Part shown: positions 1-8,999 of the stretch, piece by piece | Position numbering within the stretch: the first letter of the stretch is position 1 | Layout of the letters: each line of letters opens with the position of its first letter | NCBI GenBank assembly: GCA_963703085.1 | Contig: OY969789.1 | Location: 1,426,001-1,490,000 of the forward strand | DNA from: DATAEG01 sp963703085 | GTDB lineage: Bacteria > Actinomycetota > Actinomycetes > Mycobacteriales > Jatrophihabitantaceae | Direction: 5' to 3' | Length of the DNA: 64,000 bases | Program-made: the position numbers and the translations under genes | Notes under the pieces: generated by a model | Told to the model about the DNA's origin: nothing | What the model saw: only the letters and a program-made list of their open reading frames with translations | Databases searched by the model: none

Positions 1-626
1 GCGCTCGCCCTCTTCGCCGAGTCCGACGTGGTGCTGGCCTCGCCCACCCGGGTCTTGCCACGGGCCCGCGCGCCGGCGCCGGGCCGGGGTCGAGTGGGCG
101 AGTCCGCAGCCTTGGCCACTGGGGTCTTCGTTCCGGCCTTCGGGCTCTTCTGGGCTGCCGGGGCCGAGGTGCGCTTCGCTGCCGCCGCGCTTGCGGACTT
201 CGTGGCGGCCGGCTTGGGCCTCGCTTTGGCCGGTGCTGGCGTGGTCTTGGCCGACCGGACCTTGGCCGAGCCGCTGCGCGCCGCCGTGGGCGGCGTGTCC
301 TCGGCGGCGCCCTCTGCGGCGTCGTCTGCTGCCTCGTCTGCTGCGTCGTCGGCTGCATCGTCGTCCGCCGATGGCGTGCGGTCCGCGGCCGACGAGGCAC
401 GCGCGCGCCGGCGGGTCCGGGCCGATCGGGCCGGCGGTTCCGCCGGGGCAGGAGCCTCCGGGGGCTCGTCGCTCAGATCGGCGGTCTCGGCAACCGGTCG
501 CGGACCCGGGCGGGGTCGCGAACCCATCCGACGCGCCCGGGCAGCGGCGGTGGCGCGGGCCCGGCGCGCCTCGTCCGCGTCGGTGTCGCCGGAATCCCCG
601 CCGGTCGGCTTGGTCGGGCCGGTCAC
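1..626 (-). CDS. Mce-associated protein, N-terminal part (cut by window edge)
   Basis: An open frame with no stop runs from a GTG at 626 to the left edge, about 208 codons. The GTG overlaps the stop of the preceding Mce-associated gene (GTGA), so the two are probably translationally coupled. The visible part is low complexity: an Arg/Ala segment, then an acidic Asp/Ala run (around residues 85-105), then a long Ala/Lys/Pro/Thr-rich stretch. It has no membrane segment or globular domain yet. In mycobacterial mce operons the genes after mceF encode Mas proteins with a disordered N-terminus, one membrane helix and a small extracytoplasmic domain. I infer the same here because of position, but the diagnostic domain would lie outside the window. 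Codon use is GC-rich in third positions as in its neighbours. Confidence 0.6.
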   Translation of the reverse strand, partial: MTGPTKPTGGDSGDTDADEARRARATAAARARRMGSRPRPGPRPVAETADLSDEPPEAPAPAEPPARSARTRRRARASSAADRTPSADDDAADDAADEAADDAAEGAAEDTPPTAARSGSAKVRSAKTTPAPAKARPKPAATKSASAAAAKRTSAPAAQKSPKAGTKTPVAKAADSPTRPRPGAGARARGKTRVGEASTTSDSAKRAS

Positions 627-1141
627 GATGCCGCCACCAGCTGGATGTCGGAGATCAGCCAGGTGCCCTTGACCTTGACCAGGGTCAGCGTGGCCGGACT
701 CGGTCGGGCCTGGACCAGCTTGCCGGTCGTGTCCCGCGTCTCCAAGGACGCGAGAATCAGGACTTGATACTTGCCGCCGGAGGAGCTCACGATCGACGCG
801 GACACGATCGACGCGGTGGAGTTCGTCTTGTTCGTGGTGAGCGTGTTCTTCAGGCTGGTCTTGCTGCCCAGCAGGTTGGTCTTGGCACTGCCGGTCACGA
901 CTGACTCGGCATTGGCGAAGTCCTGGTCGAAGGTCGTCTGCCGGTAGGTCTGCAGCGTGATGAAGTCCTGCTTGGCGGCGTCCAGCACCCGGCTCTCGCT
1001 CGCGGTGAGGCTCAGCCCGTGCTCGTGGTGCACCCGCTGCACGACGAGCACCGCAACCACCGCGGCCAGCGCGAGCGCAACCACGCCGAGCACGGCGGTC
1101 ACGACGCGCGGCACGCGACTGCGGGTCGCGGATGCAGTCAT
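623..1141 (-). CDS. Mce-associated membrane protein (Mas family)
   Basis: This 172-residue protein has a short basic N-terminus, one hydrophobic helix (about residues 13-34, rich in Val/Ala/Leu) and an extracytoplasmic domain of about 135 residues. The size and layout are those of Mce-associated membrane proteins, which help assemble or stabilise Mce lipid importers. It lies 39 bases after mceF on the same strand, and its stop overlaps the start of a second Mas-like gene. The domain has the usual Mas pattern: a helical stretch after the anchor (LDAAKQDFITLQTYRQ), then beta-rich sequence ending in a WLISDIQLV segment. No catalytic residues are expected. The family call rests on position and architecture together. 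Confidence 0.8.
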   Translation of the reverse strand: MTASATRSRVPRVVTAVLGVVALALAAVVAVLVVQRVHHEHGLSLTASESRVLDAAKQDFITLQTYRQTTFDQDFANAESVVTGSAKTNLLGSKTSLKNTLTTNKTNSTASIVSASIVSSSGGKYQVLILASLETRDTTGKLVQARPSPATLTLVKVKGTWLISDIQLVAAS

Positions 1142-1180
1142 GCGGGTACGGCCTCTCCTCTGCGTCGGCGGCTGGGCGGG

Positions 1181-2431
1181 TCAGGACAGCGGGGCGGTCA
1201 GCAACCCGATCCAGCCCTCGTCACCGAGGATGGCCGAGCGTCCGGAGATGTCGCTCACCGCGGTCGGGGTCGTCGTCGGCACGGTTCGAGGCACGACGGT
1301 ACCTTGCCCGCCGGTGTAAACCGGGTCCCCGCCAGGACTGTTCTGCGCTCCACGCACCTCGGTCTTGCTGCCGCGTGGCTCGGTGCACTGCGCATTCACA
1401 TTGGGCGACGCGGGGCCGGTTTGGTTCGGCAGCCGCTTGTTCGTCCCCTGATAGCCGTTCTCGCAGGGTGGCGGGTCGTCGAAGTTGACGATGAGACCGA
1501 AGCTGGCGGTCCCGCTGCCGGCCACGGTGTAGCCGCCGGCCACCACCGGCGGGTAGGCGATGAACAGTTCCTCGAGGCCGCCGATGCGCCGTACCAGGAC
1601 GTCGCCCGTCGTGGCCAGGTTGGACAGCAGGATGCCGAGGTCGGAACTGTTCTGCTGCACGAAGTCGCGAACCTGGGTGAGGTCACTCGGGCCGTCGGCG
1701 AGCAGCTTGCGGATGTCCGGGTCGCTGGACTTGAGCTGGCCGGTGAGCTGGTTGAGGCTGCGCGACCAGGACGCTATCGCCGAGCCCTCGTCCAGCTGCG
1801 TCTTCAACACCGTGCTCGAGGAGTCGATGAGCTGCAGCGTCTCCGGCAATGCCTTCTCCGCCGCGGTCAGCAGCTGGTCACCGGAATCGAGCAGGGTCTG
1901 CAGCGCGGGACCACGATTGTTGAACGCGGCGCCCAGCTGGTCGATGACGATGGCCAGCTTGGCCGGGTCGATGGAGTTCACCAGCCGATCCAGGTTGGTC
2001 AGCAACACCTGCGTGGCGATCGGCACCTTGTTCGGTCCGGGCACCTTGTCACCCTTGGCGAAGTACGGGCCGCCGTTCACCTGCGGGCGCAGATCGACAT
2101 ATTGCTCACCGACGGCCGAGCGGTCCGCCACGACGGCGACGGAGTTGCGCGGGATCTTCGGATGCGAGCAGCTGTTCAGCTGCAGGTCGACCCGTACGCC
2201 GTTGTCGAGCAGGTGCAGCTTGCCCACCTTGCCGACGCCGACACCGCGATAGGTGACCTCGGCGTTGGAGAAGATGCCGCCGGAATCCGGGAAGTCGGCC
2301 GTGATGGTGCACCCGCGCTGGCCGAGGACTAGGTCGACGACGCCGGCGTACCGGGCACCGACGAAGGAGACGCCGGCCAGAGCGATCAGCACGAACGCGG
2401 CGAGCTGGATGCGGACGGTCTTACGCAGCAT
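1181..2431 (-). CDS. mceF: MCE family protein, MceF position
   Basis: The protein has 416 residues. An uncleaved N-terminal helix (about residues 8-28) is followed by the MlaD/MCE domain (about 38-115; the block with SNAEVTYRGVGVGKVGKLHL is typical), then a long helical region and a Pro/Gly/Thr-rich C-terminal tail. MCE subunits form a hexamer and periplasm-spanning tube that carries hydrophobic substrates to YrbE permeases. It is the sixth and last MCE gene of the operon, with a 6-base gap after mceE, the only non-overlapping junction among the six mce genes. The six-gene A-F order justifies the MceF label. Substrate (fatty acid, sterol or other lipid) cannot be read from sequence. Confidence 0.9.
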   Translation of the reverse strand: MLRKTVRIQLAAFVLIALAGVSFVGARYAGVVDLVLGQRGCTITADFPDSGGIFSNAEVTYRGVGVGKVGKLHLLDNGVRVDLQLNSCSHPKIPRNSVAVVADRSAVGEQYVDLRPQVNGGPYFAKGDKVPGPNKVPIATQVLLTNLDRLVNSIDPAKLAIVIDQLGAAFNNRGPALQTLLDSGDQLLTAAEKALPETLQLIDSSSTVLKTQLDEGSAIASWSRSLNQLTGQLKSSDPDIRKLLADGPSDLTQVRDFVQQNSSDLGILLSNLATTGDVLVRRIGGLEELFIAYPPVVAGGYTVAGSGTASFGLIVNFDDPPPCENGYQGTNKRLPNQTGPASPNVNAQCTEPRGSKTEVRGAQNSPGGDPVYTGGQGTVVPRTVPTTTPTAVSDISGRSAILGDEGWIGLLTAPLS

Positions 2432-2437
2432 CGCCGA

Positions 2438-3577
2438 TCACCCGCCGACAGCCGGGACGCCGGGCACCAGGGAGCCGGCCGGGAGCTCGGCAGCCATCGA
2501 CGACTGGGTCGCACCTGCCGATGCCGTCCCTGGCAGCGCCGGGACGACCTTGAGGTTGGACAGGATTTGGCTCAGATCCAGATTCAGCGTGGCGTTCAGG
2601 TTCGTGTAGTCGCCGCGGACGGCGTCGGTGGCGTTGCGCGGGAAGGGATAGGTGGCCAGCAGTTCCAGCGCGTTCGGAATGTCGTCACCGGCAGCGGTGA
2701 GCTGGGTCAGGATTGGCCGCAAGCTCTTCAGCGAGCTGATCACGTCCTGCTTGCTGCTGTTGATCACCTTCACCGCGCTGGTGCTCAGGTGATCGAGGCT
2801 CTTCAGCAGGGTGACGAGCTGGGTGCGCTCGTCGGCGAGGATCTTCAGCGCCCCGGGCATCGTGTCCAGGGTGTCGGCCAGGATCTTCTTCTGGTTCGCC
2901 AGCGTCTTGGCCAGCTTGTTGACGCTCGCGATTGCGGTAGTGATCTTGTCGTGCTGCGCGTCCACGCCGCCGACGAACGTGTTGAGCTGGCTGATCAGGG
3001 AGCGGGCGGCACCGGTGCGGCCGTTGAGGGCCTGGTTCAACTCATGGGTGATGCCGCTGATCGCGTCGAGGTCGCCGTTGTTGAGCAACAGCGAGAGTGC
3101 TCCGAGCACCTCCTCGATCTCGATGCTGCTGCCGGTGCGATTGATCGGGATGTTGGCGTTCTTCTCGGCGCTGAGCTGACCGGTCGGCACCTCGCCGGTG
3201 GGCGGCCCGATGGAGACGAACTTCTCGCCGAGCAGCGACGTCTGCCGGATCTGCGCATACGCATTGGCCGGCAGGTCCACGCTGCGGTTGACCGCCACGA
3301 CCACCTTGGCTGTCCAGCCGTCCAGGGTGATCTTCTCGACCTTGCCCACCGCGACGTCGTTCACTTTGACCGCGGACTGTGGCACCAGGTCGAGCACATC
3401 GGCGAAGTGGATGGTGACGTGGTACGGGTGGCTGCCGAGGTTGGCGCCGCCGGGCAGCGGCGCGCTGTAGAGACCCTTGAACCCGCAGCCGGTGCACAGC
3501 AGGGCCACCATCGCCAGGACGGCAGCCAGTGGCGCGCCACGCCAGGCGCGGCGGCGATCGCTCCGGTACCTGGCCAT
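2438..3577 (-). CDS. mceE: MCE family lipoprotein, MceE position
   Basis: The protein has 379 residues when started at the ATG at 3577, which shares its A with the mceD stop (TGATG). A longer frame to 3640 exists but would overlap mceD and lacks family-like sequence. A basic N-terminus and hydrophobic segment end in a lipobox (ALLCTGC, Cys at about residue 31), so the mature protein is probably lipid-anchored, as is usual for the fifth MCE protein of actinobacterial operons (the LprK/MceE type). The MCE domain follows (about 55-135), then the alpha-helical tube-forming region. It would be one of six subunits of the heterohexameric lipid conduit. Confidence 0.92.
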   Translation of the reverse strand: MARYRSDRRRAWRGAPLAAVLAMVALLCTGCGFKGLYSAPLPGGANLGSHPYHVTIHFADVLDLVPQSAVKVNDVAVGKVEKITLDGWTAKVVVAVNRSVDLPANAYAQIRQTSLLGEKFVSIGPPTGEVPTGQLSAEKNANIPINRTGSSIEIEEVLGALSLLLNNGDLDAISGITHELNQALNGRTGAARSLISQLNTFVGGVDAQHDKITTAIASVNKLAKTLANQKKILADTLDTMPGALKILADERTQLVTLLKSLDHLSTSAVKVINSSKQDVISSLKSLRPILTQLTAAGDDIPNALELLATYPFPRNATDAVRGDYTNLNATLNLDLSQILSNLKVVPALPGTASAGATQSSMAAELPAGSLVPGVPAVGG

Positions 3578-4788
3578 CAAAGGGGCAATCCGGGGATCTT
3601 CGGCAGCCCGGGCAGTCCCGGGGTGGCGCCGGCCGCGCACACCGGCAGCAGCAGACCGTCCAACGGGGTGCCCTTCAGCACCGGATTGACCAGGCAGCCG
3701 AGCTGGGTGGCCAGTTGGGTACAGACCTTGCTGGACTGGTCCTTTCCGTTCAACTTCTTCAGGACGTCGAGCAGCCCGCAGATATAGGCGGGGTCGGCCA
3801 GATCGGAGAAGTTGGCCCGAACATCCAGGGTGCCGGCCGGCTTCGAGCCGTAGTCGTTGTAGGCGTGCCCGAGATTCGACAGCGCGGTGGGGGCCACGGC
3901 GAGGATCTCCTCGAGCGCGCCCTTCTGCTTCACCAGCACCCCGGTGACGTCCTCGAGCGAGGTGATGGTGGTGTGCAGGCTGGTCTTGTTCTTCTTGACG
4001 AATGCCGCCACGTCGTTGAGCGCCTGGGCGAGGTTCTTCAACGCCATCCCCAGCGACTGCCGCTCGTTGGCCAACTGCTGCGCGATCAGCGCGAACTGCT
4101 CGTTGAACCGGCGGACCTGCGCATCGCTGCTGGCCAGTGCCTGGGTGAAGACCTGCAGGTTCTTCACGGTGCCGAACAGATCCTCCTTGCCGTCGGCCAG
4201 CGTCTTCGCTGCCTTCGACAGCGCATCGATCGAATTCCCGAGCGCCTCGCCGTTGCCGTCCAGGTTCGCGGCACCGGTGTTGATCAGATCGGTGAGCGCT
4301 CCGTTCTTGTTGCTGCCCTCCGGCCCGAGCGCAACATTGAGCTTGTTCAACGCGGCGTAGATGTCGTCGAGCTCGACCGGCACGGCCGTGCGGGTGGGAT
4401 CGATGTTCGCCTTGTTCGCCAGCACCGCACCCTTGGTATAGGCAGGCGCGAACTGAATGAACCTGTCACTGACCAGCGACGGCGCCACCACCACCGCGAC
4501 CGCGTTCGACGGGATCTTGATCTTCTTCTCGTACTTCATCCAGACCTTGACGGTGGTGCCCTGCGGCTTGACCTTGCTGATCGTGCCGACCTTGATGCCC
4601 AGCACCTTCACATCCGAGCCGGGATAGAGCCCGACCGCACTGTCGAACTCGGCGGTGACCGTCTTGGTCGGACTGGGCGCGAAGTAGAGCACGGCGCCGG
4701 TGACCACGACGGCCGCGATCACCGCAATGACCAGCCAGCGGGTGGCTGTGCTGCTCATCGCCTTCAACTGCACTACTTTGCCGGCCAT
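3577..4788 (-). CDS. mceD: MCE family protein, MceD position
   Basis: The protein has 403 residues from the ATG at 4788, which overlaps the mceC stop (TGATG). An upstream in-frame ATG at 4872 lies inside mceC and is less likely. It has one N-terminal membrane helix (about 18-38), the MCE domain (about 42-120, with LYPGSDVKVLGIKVGTISKV), a long helical region and a short Pro/Gly/Leu-rich end (GATPGLPGLPKIPGLP). The Cys pair near the C-terminus (around 340 and 370) lies in the usual family position and may form a disulfide; that is inference. It is the fourth MCE subunit of the predicted importer. Confidence 0.9.
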   Translation of the reverse strand: MAGKVVQLKAMSSTATRWLVIAVIAAVVVTGAVLYFAPSPTKTVTAEFDSAVGLYPGSDVKVLGIKVGTISKVKPQGTTVKVWMKYEKKIKIPSNAVAVVVAPSLVSDRFIQFAPAYTKGAVLANKANIDPTRTAVPVELDDIYAALNKLNVALGPEGSNKNGALTDLINTGAANLDGNGEALGNSIDALSKAAKTLADGKEDLFGTVKNLQVFTQALASSDAQVRRFNEQFALIAQQLANERQSLGMALKNLAQALNDVAAFVKKNKTSLHTTITSLEDVTGVLVKQKGALEEILAVAPTALSNLGHAYNDYGSKPAGTLDVRANFSDLADPAYICGLLDVLKKLNGKDQSSKVCTQLATQLGCLVNPVLKGTPLDGLLLPVCAAGATPGLPGLPKIPGLPL

Positions 4789-5816
4789 CAGCACACCCCC
4801 CCGATCGGGATCGGGATGGTCAGACACAGCAGTCCGGAACCACTGAGGTTCTGCACGTAGGTGTCGAACCATCGGCCGTTGCCGAGCGTGTTGGCGAAGA
4901 CCCGGACGAAGGGAGCGAGCAGCGCCAGACCCCGGTCAAGACTGTCCTTGTTGCTCTGCAAGATCTTCAGCACGTTGTTCAGCTGGTCGAGCGCCGGCTT
5001 CAGCGTTGCGTTGTCGTCCTGCACCAAGCCGGAGATCTGCAGCGACAGGTTCGAGGTGTTGACGAACAGCTGGCTGATCTCCGTCTTCCGGGCGTTGAGT
5101 TCGTCGAAGAGCAACGAACCGTCCTTGAGCAGGGTGGTGATCTCCTTGTTGCGGTCGGCCAGCACTGTCGTGACCTGGTTCGCCCGGGCCAGCAGGGTTC
5201 GCAGCGCCTGATCGCGCGAGGCGATCGTGGTGGACAGCCGCTGCAGCCCGGAGAGGGTCTGCTTCACGTCGGCGGGCGTGTCCTTGAACGTCGCCGCGAT
5301 CGTCGTGAACGCCGCCGCCAGTTGTTTGGAGTCGATGTCGTTGCTGGTCTTGGTGAGCTTGCTGAACACCGGGTAGATGTCGTAGTCACCGGGAACCTTG
5401 GTCCTGGTGATCGTCCGCTTGGGGTTCTGTTTGGCGTCACCCTGCGAGTCGATCGCAACGTACTTCCGGCCGAGCAGCGTCTTGATCGCAATGGACACGG
5501 TGCTCTTGTCACCGATCCACGCGTTCTTGACCCGGAACCGCACCTTGACGTGCGCACCGTCCAGGGAGACCGACTTGACCGAGCCGACCTTCACTCCGGC
5601 GATGCGTACCTCGTCGTCGGCCTGCAGGCCGGCCGAGTCCGCGAAGTTGGCCGTGAAGACGGTCCCGCCGCCGATGATCGGCAGCCGCTCGGCGTTGAAG
5701 GCCGTCCAGAGCAGCACAGCGATGACGACGAGCCCGACGGTGCCGATCACGGTGGGGTTGCGCGAGCTGAACGACTGCCCGCGAGGTGCCTTCTTCATCC
5801 CGCTCCGGCCGAACAT
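4788..5816 (-). CDS. mceC: MCE family protein, MceC position
   Basis: The protein has 342 residues from the ATG at 5816, which shares a base with the mceB stop (TGATG). A longer frame to 5921 would overlap mceB. A basic N-terminus (MFGRSGMKKAPRG) precedes a single membrane helix (about 22-42), the MCE domain (about 52-130, ADDEVRIAGVKVGSVKSVSL) and a helical tail ending in a hydrophobic Cys-containing segment (LCLTIPIPIGGVC). It lacks a long C-terminal disordered tail. Third MCE subunit of the importer; function is known only at family level. Confidence 0.9.
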   Translation of the reverse strand: MFGRSGMKKAPRGQSFSSRNPTVIGTVGLVVIAVLLWTAFNAERLPIIGGGTVFTANFADSAGLQADDEVRIAGVKVGSVKSVSLDGAHVKVRFRVKNAWIGDKSTVSIAIKTLLGRKYVAIDSQGDAKQNPKRTITRTKVPGDYDIYPVFSKLTKTSNDIDSKQLAAAFTTIAATFKDTPADVKQTLSGLQRLSTTIASRDQALRTLLARANQVTTVLADRNKEITTLLKDGSLLFDELNARKTEISQLFVNTSNLSLQISGLVQDDNATLKPALDQLNNVLKILQSNKDSLDRGLALLAPFVRVFANTLGNGRWFDTYVQNLSGSGLLCLTIPIPIGGVC

Positions 5817-6835
5817 CAGCTGCACCTCCCCGGGGGCTGCGTCGGTACGCCGACGGTTTGCGATCCGATCACCGGCAGCGTGACGGTGCCGCCGGCATTG
5901 CACAGGAAGAAGTTGAACCACGAGCCATAGGTGGCGGTCCGGGTGAGCGAGCCGACCTTCTCCGGCATCCGCTGAATCACCCCGGCGATGGCGTCGCTGT
6001 GCAGGTTGAGCTTCTTGGCCAGCGCCTGCAGATCGACGATGTCCTGCTTGAGCAGCGGTCGGCTGTCCTGCAGCAACGACGCAGTCGCATCGGCCAATGA
6101 GTTGATGCCCGAGATCGAGCTGCCGATCGCCGTCCGGTCCTGAGCAAGGCCGGACACGAACCGCTGTAGCTGGACGATCAGTGACGTGAACTCGGTATCC
6201 CGCATCCCGACCGTCGTCAGCACGGTGCTCAGATTGTCGATCAGCTCACCGATGACCTTGTCCTTGTCCGCCAAGGCGTTGGTCAGCGACGCGGTGTGCG
6301 ACAGCAGCGTCTCGACCGAGCCCCCCTCGCCCTGCAGCGTCTGGATGATCTCCATCGACAACTGGTTGATCTCATCGGCGTCCAAGCCGGCGAACAGGTG
6401 CCGGAACCCGCCGAACAGTGCGGTCAGATCCAGCGCGGGATACGTCTGCGATTGCGGGATGACCGCCTTCGGTGATTGCAGTTTCGGACTGCCGGCGCCC
6501 GGATCGAGCGAGACGTAGCGCTGCCCGACCAGGTTCCGGTACTTCAGCCGAACCTGCACCGAGACCGGCAGCGGCCGAGACTTGGTGACCGAGAAGCTCA
6601 CCTCAGCGGTGTTGTGCCGGACCAGCTTGATGCCCTTCACCGAGCCGACCCGGACGCCGGCAATGCGCACGTCGTCGCCGGCGAGCAGACCGGTGGCGTC
6701 GGTGAAGTCGGCCTTGTACGTGATGGTCTTCCCGTAGCTGGCGTTCGAGATGGTGGCGGCCAGCGCATACGTCGTCGCGACCGTGACCAGCAGGAAGATG
6801 ACAAGCTTCACCAGCGGCGCGGTGAGACCTCTCAT
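5816..6835 (-). CDS. mceB: MCE family protein, MceB position
   Basis: The protein has 339 residues and a 4-base ATGA overlap with mceA. The N-terminal hydrophobic helix spans about residues 8-28. The MCE domain (about 38-115) carries the family pattern GDDVRIAGVRVGSVKGIKL and a VGQRYVSLDPG strand. Helical coiled regions follow, and the protein ends shortly after a Trp/Phe/Cys segment. Length is typical of MceB proteins. It is the second subunit of the MCE hexamer feeding lipid to the YrbE permease pair encoded just upstream. Confidence 0.9.
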   Translation of the reverse strand: MRGLTAPLVKLVIFLLVTVATTYALAATISNASYGKTITYKADFTDATGLLAGDDVRIAGVRVGSVKGIKLVRHNTAEVSFSVTKSRPLPVSVQVRLKYRNLVGQRYVSLDPGAGSPKLQSPKAVIPQSQTYPALDLTALFGGFRHLFAGLDADEINQLSMEIIQTLQGEGGSVETLLSHTASLTNALADKDKVIGELIDNLSTVLTTVGMRDTEFTSLIVQLQRFVSGLAQDRTAIGSSISGINSLADATASLLQDSRPLLKQDIVDLQALAKKLNLHSDAIAGVIQRMPEKVGSLTRTATYGSWFNFFLCNAGGTVTLPVIGSQTVGVPTQPPGRCS

Positions 6836-8148
6836 GTCACCGTCACCTCCGTACCACGCAGCAGCGGGGCAGCCAGGACGGTGGCGATGGCCGGCACCTT
6901 GTCCGGAGAAACGTCGAGCTCACCGCAGATCAGCGCGTTGACCAGCTTGATTTCGGCCGGCGACCCGATGCCGGCCTGCTCGTAGTTGGCCCGCATCGCA
7001 CTTGGCAGGGGGGACGTCGAGCCGTACTTGGGCGCGCCGTCGCCGAGATCCGGCGACGTGTAGGGCTTCGGCGGGTTCGGCAGTCCGTAGCACTGCGGGC
7101 CGACGCCGGTGACGGTCTTCGGCTCCTGGCCCGGCGTATAGGCGCCCCGCGGGGTTACCACGTTGAGGTTGATGTTCAGCGCGTGGTTGCGGAACGCCTG
7201 CTCGAGGAACTTCTCGGAGTCGTTCAGCGCGGCTGCCATGCACGGGTACTCCGGCGAGTACTCGGCGAGCAGCCCGAGAATCTTCTGGCTCTGCGCGGAC
7301 ACGGTGATCAGCCGATCACCGTTCTGGTCCAGGAATCCGCTCAACGTGGTGGACGTGCTGGTGGCGATGGTCAGCAGCGAGTTCAGCGCACTCGGGTTCT
7401 GCGTGATCGTCTTGGAGGTGGTCTGCAGGTTGGCCAGCGAACCGAGCAGGTCCGGTGCCACGCTGTTGTACTCCTCGGCCACCTTGCCCAGCTTGTCGAT
7501 GTCGGCGATCAGCGTGCCCAGGTGCGGATTGAGCTTGAGCAGATAGTCGTTGAGCTGCTCGATGTTGCGCCCGATCTGATCGCCACGGCCCTGCAGCGCC
7601 GTGTACAGCGCGTTGAGCGTCGCGTTCAGCTCCGCCGGGTGCAGCGCCTGCAGCACCGGCATGATGTCGTTGAGGACGTTCTCCAGTTGTGCGTACTCGG
7701 TCGAGGGGTCCTGGCACAGCACGTCACCACCGCGTACCGGTCGCACCGCCGCGGCCACCGGGTCCATGTTCCGGTTGCAGACATGAGTTGTGCCGTCGGT
7801 GATCACCAGCGATACGTACTTCTCGCCGAACAGGGTCTTGGGCAGCAGCCGGGCCTGGTAGTTGTTCTTGATCAGCTTGGCCGTGCCGGGGTCGAGCGCG
7901 AGGGTCAGCACCGCGTCCTTGCCGGTCGAGTGAATGGCGCGCACTTCGCCGACCCGGATGCCGCGGATCTTCACATCCGACTGGGTCTGCAGCTGATTGC
8001 CGGTGCTGTCGGTGATCAGGGTGACCTTGACGACCTTGGTGAACACCTTGTTGTAGGCAGCGATCGACAGCGCGACCAGCCCGGCCAGCACGGCGATGAA
8101 CACCAGCCCGTACAACCGGTTCACCCACGTCGAGCCGCGTGTGGTCAT
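6832..8148 (-). CDS. mceA: MCE family protein, MceA position
   Basis: The protein has 438 residues when started at the ATG at 8148 (MTTRGSTWVNRL). This start overlaps the stop of the second YrbE gene (ATGA). The same frame stays open up to 8610, but that part is an Arg/His-rich shadow of yrbE. It has one N-terminal membrane helix (about 12-32), the MCE domain (about 38-125, with QSDVKIRGIRVGEVRAI) and the helical region. The C-terminal third is Pro/Gly-rich and includes Cys residues. First of six MCE subunits; its place directly after the two permeases is the canonical order. Confidence 0.92.
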   Translation of the reverse strand: MTTRGSTWVNRLYGLVFIAVLAGLVALSIAAYNKVFTKVVKVTLITDSTGNQLQTQSDVKIRGIRVGEVRAIHSTGKDAVLTLALDPGTAKLIKNNYQARLLPKTLFGEKYVSLVITDGTTHVCNRNMDPVAAAVRPVRGGDVLCQDPSTEYAQLENVLNDIMPVLQALHPAELNATLNALYTALQGRGDQIGRNIEQLNDYLLKLNPHLGTLIADIDKLGKVAEEYNSVAPDLLGSLANLQTTSKTITQNPSALNSLLTIATSTSTTLSGFLDQNGDRLITVSAQSQKILGLLAEYSPEYPCMAAALNDSEKFLEQAFRNHALNINLNVVTPRGAYTPGQEPKTVTGVGPQCYGLPNPPKPYTSPDLGDGAPKYGSTSPLPSAMRANYEQAGIGSPAEIKLVNALICGELDVSPDKVPAIATVLAAPLLRGTEVTVT

Positions 8149-8999
8149 CCCGCGATCCGAACTGTGGTGTTGGCGCCCCAGATGGCCAGTGAGAGGAAGA
8201 AGTCCACCACGTTGATCGCGACGATCGCCGTGCGCACCGCCCGGCCGACGGCCACGCCTACCCCGGCGGGACCGCCCTTCGCGGTGTAGCCGTAGTAGCA
8301 GTGCGTCAGGATGATCACGACGGAGAAGACGAGCACCTTGCCGAAGGACCAGAGCACGTCCTGCGGCGGCAGGAACAACCGGAAGTAGTGGTCGTAGGTA
8401 CCGGTGGACTGGCCGTAATACGCGGTGGTCACGAAGCGCGTCGACAGGTACGAGGTCAGCAACCCGATGACATACAGCGGTATGACGGCGATGAAGCCGG
8501 CGATGATGCGGGTGGTGACCAGGAACGGCAGGCTCGGCACCGCCATCACTTCGAGGGCGTCGATCTCCTCGTTGATCCGCATCGCACCGAGTTGGGCGGT
8601 GAATCCACACCCGACCGTCGCGGACAGCGCCAGGCCGGCGACCAGCGGCGCGATCTCGCGGGTGTTGAAGTACGCGGAGATGAAGCCGGTGAAGGCGGAC
8701 GTGCCCAGTTGGTTCAGCGCGGCGTATCCCTGCAGGCCCACCTCCGTACCGGTGAAGAACGACAGGAACGTGATCACGCCGACGGTGCCGCCGATGACCG
8801 CCAGCGCACCGGTCCCGAACGTGACTTCGGCGAGTAGCCGGGCGACTTCGCGCTTGTAGCGGCGGATGGTGCGCGGCGTCCAGGCCAGCGCACGCACATA
8901 GAACCGCATCTGCTCGCCGAGGTCGTCCAACGACTCGCCCGGACGCGCGGCGGCACGGCGTACCGAGGCGAGCGCGGCCCAGGCCGGGGTGTCGGCCAT
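8145..8999 (-). CDS. yrbEB: YrbE/MlaE-type ABC permease, second copy (YrbEB)
   Basis: The protein has 284 residues from the ATG at 8999 (MADTPAWAALAS), which overlaps the stop of the first YrbE gene (TGATG). An amphipathic N-terminus precedes the MlaE permease domain with about five to six hydrophobic segments. The conserved cytoplasmic loop carrying MRINEEIDALEVMAVPSL contacts the ATPase in this family. It pairs with YrbEA to form the inner-membrane channel of the Mce transporter, energised by MceG. The overlap with mceA suggests coupled translation of permease and conduit. Confidence 0.93.
   Translation of the reverse strand: MADTPAWAALASVRRAAARPGESLDDLGEQMRFYVRALAWTPRTIRRYKREVARLLAEVTFGTGALAVIGGTVGVITFLSFFTGTEVGLQGYAALNQLGTSAFTGFISAYFNTREIAPLVAGLALSATVGCGFTAQLGAMRINEEIDALEVMAVPSLPFLVTTRIIAGFIAVIPLYVIGLLTSYLSTRFVTTAYYGQSTGTYDHYFRLFLPPQDVLWSFGKVLVFSVVIILTHCYYGYTAKGGPAGVGVAVGRAVRTAIVAINVVDFFLSLAIWGANTTVRIAG

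Noticed and set aside
1019..2332. Long plus-strand open frame opposite mceF
   Set aside because: It is rich in Arg/His/Gln/Gly with no domain, and mceF on the other strand has clear MCE sequence. Long antisense frames are common at this GC content; the same applies to 2567-3787, 3529-4860 and 7183-8289.
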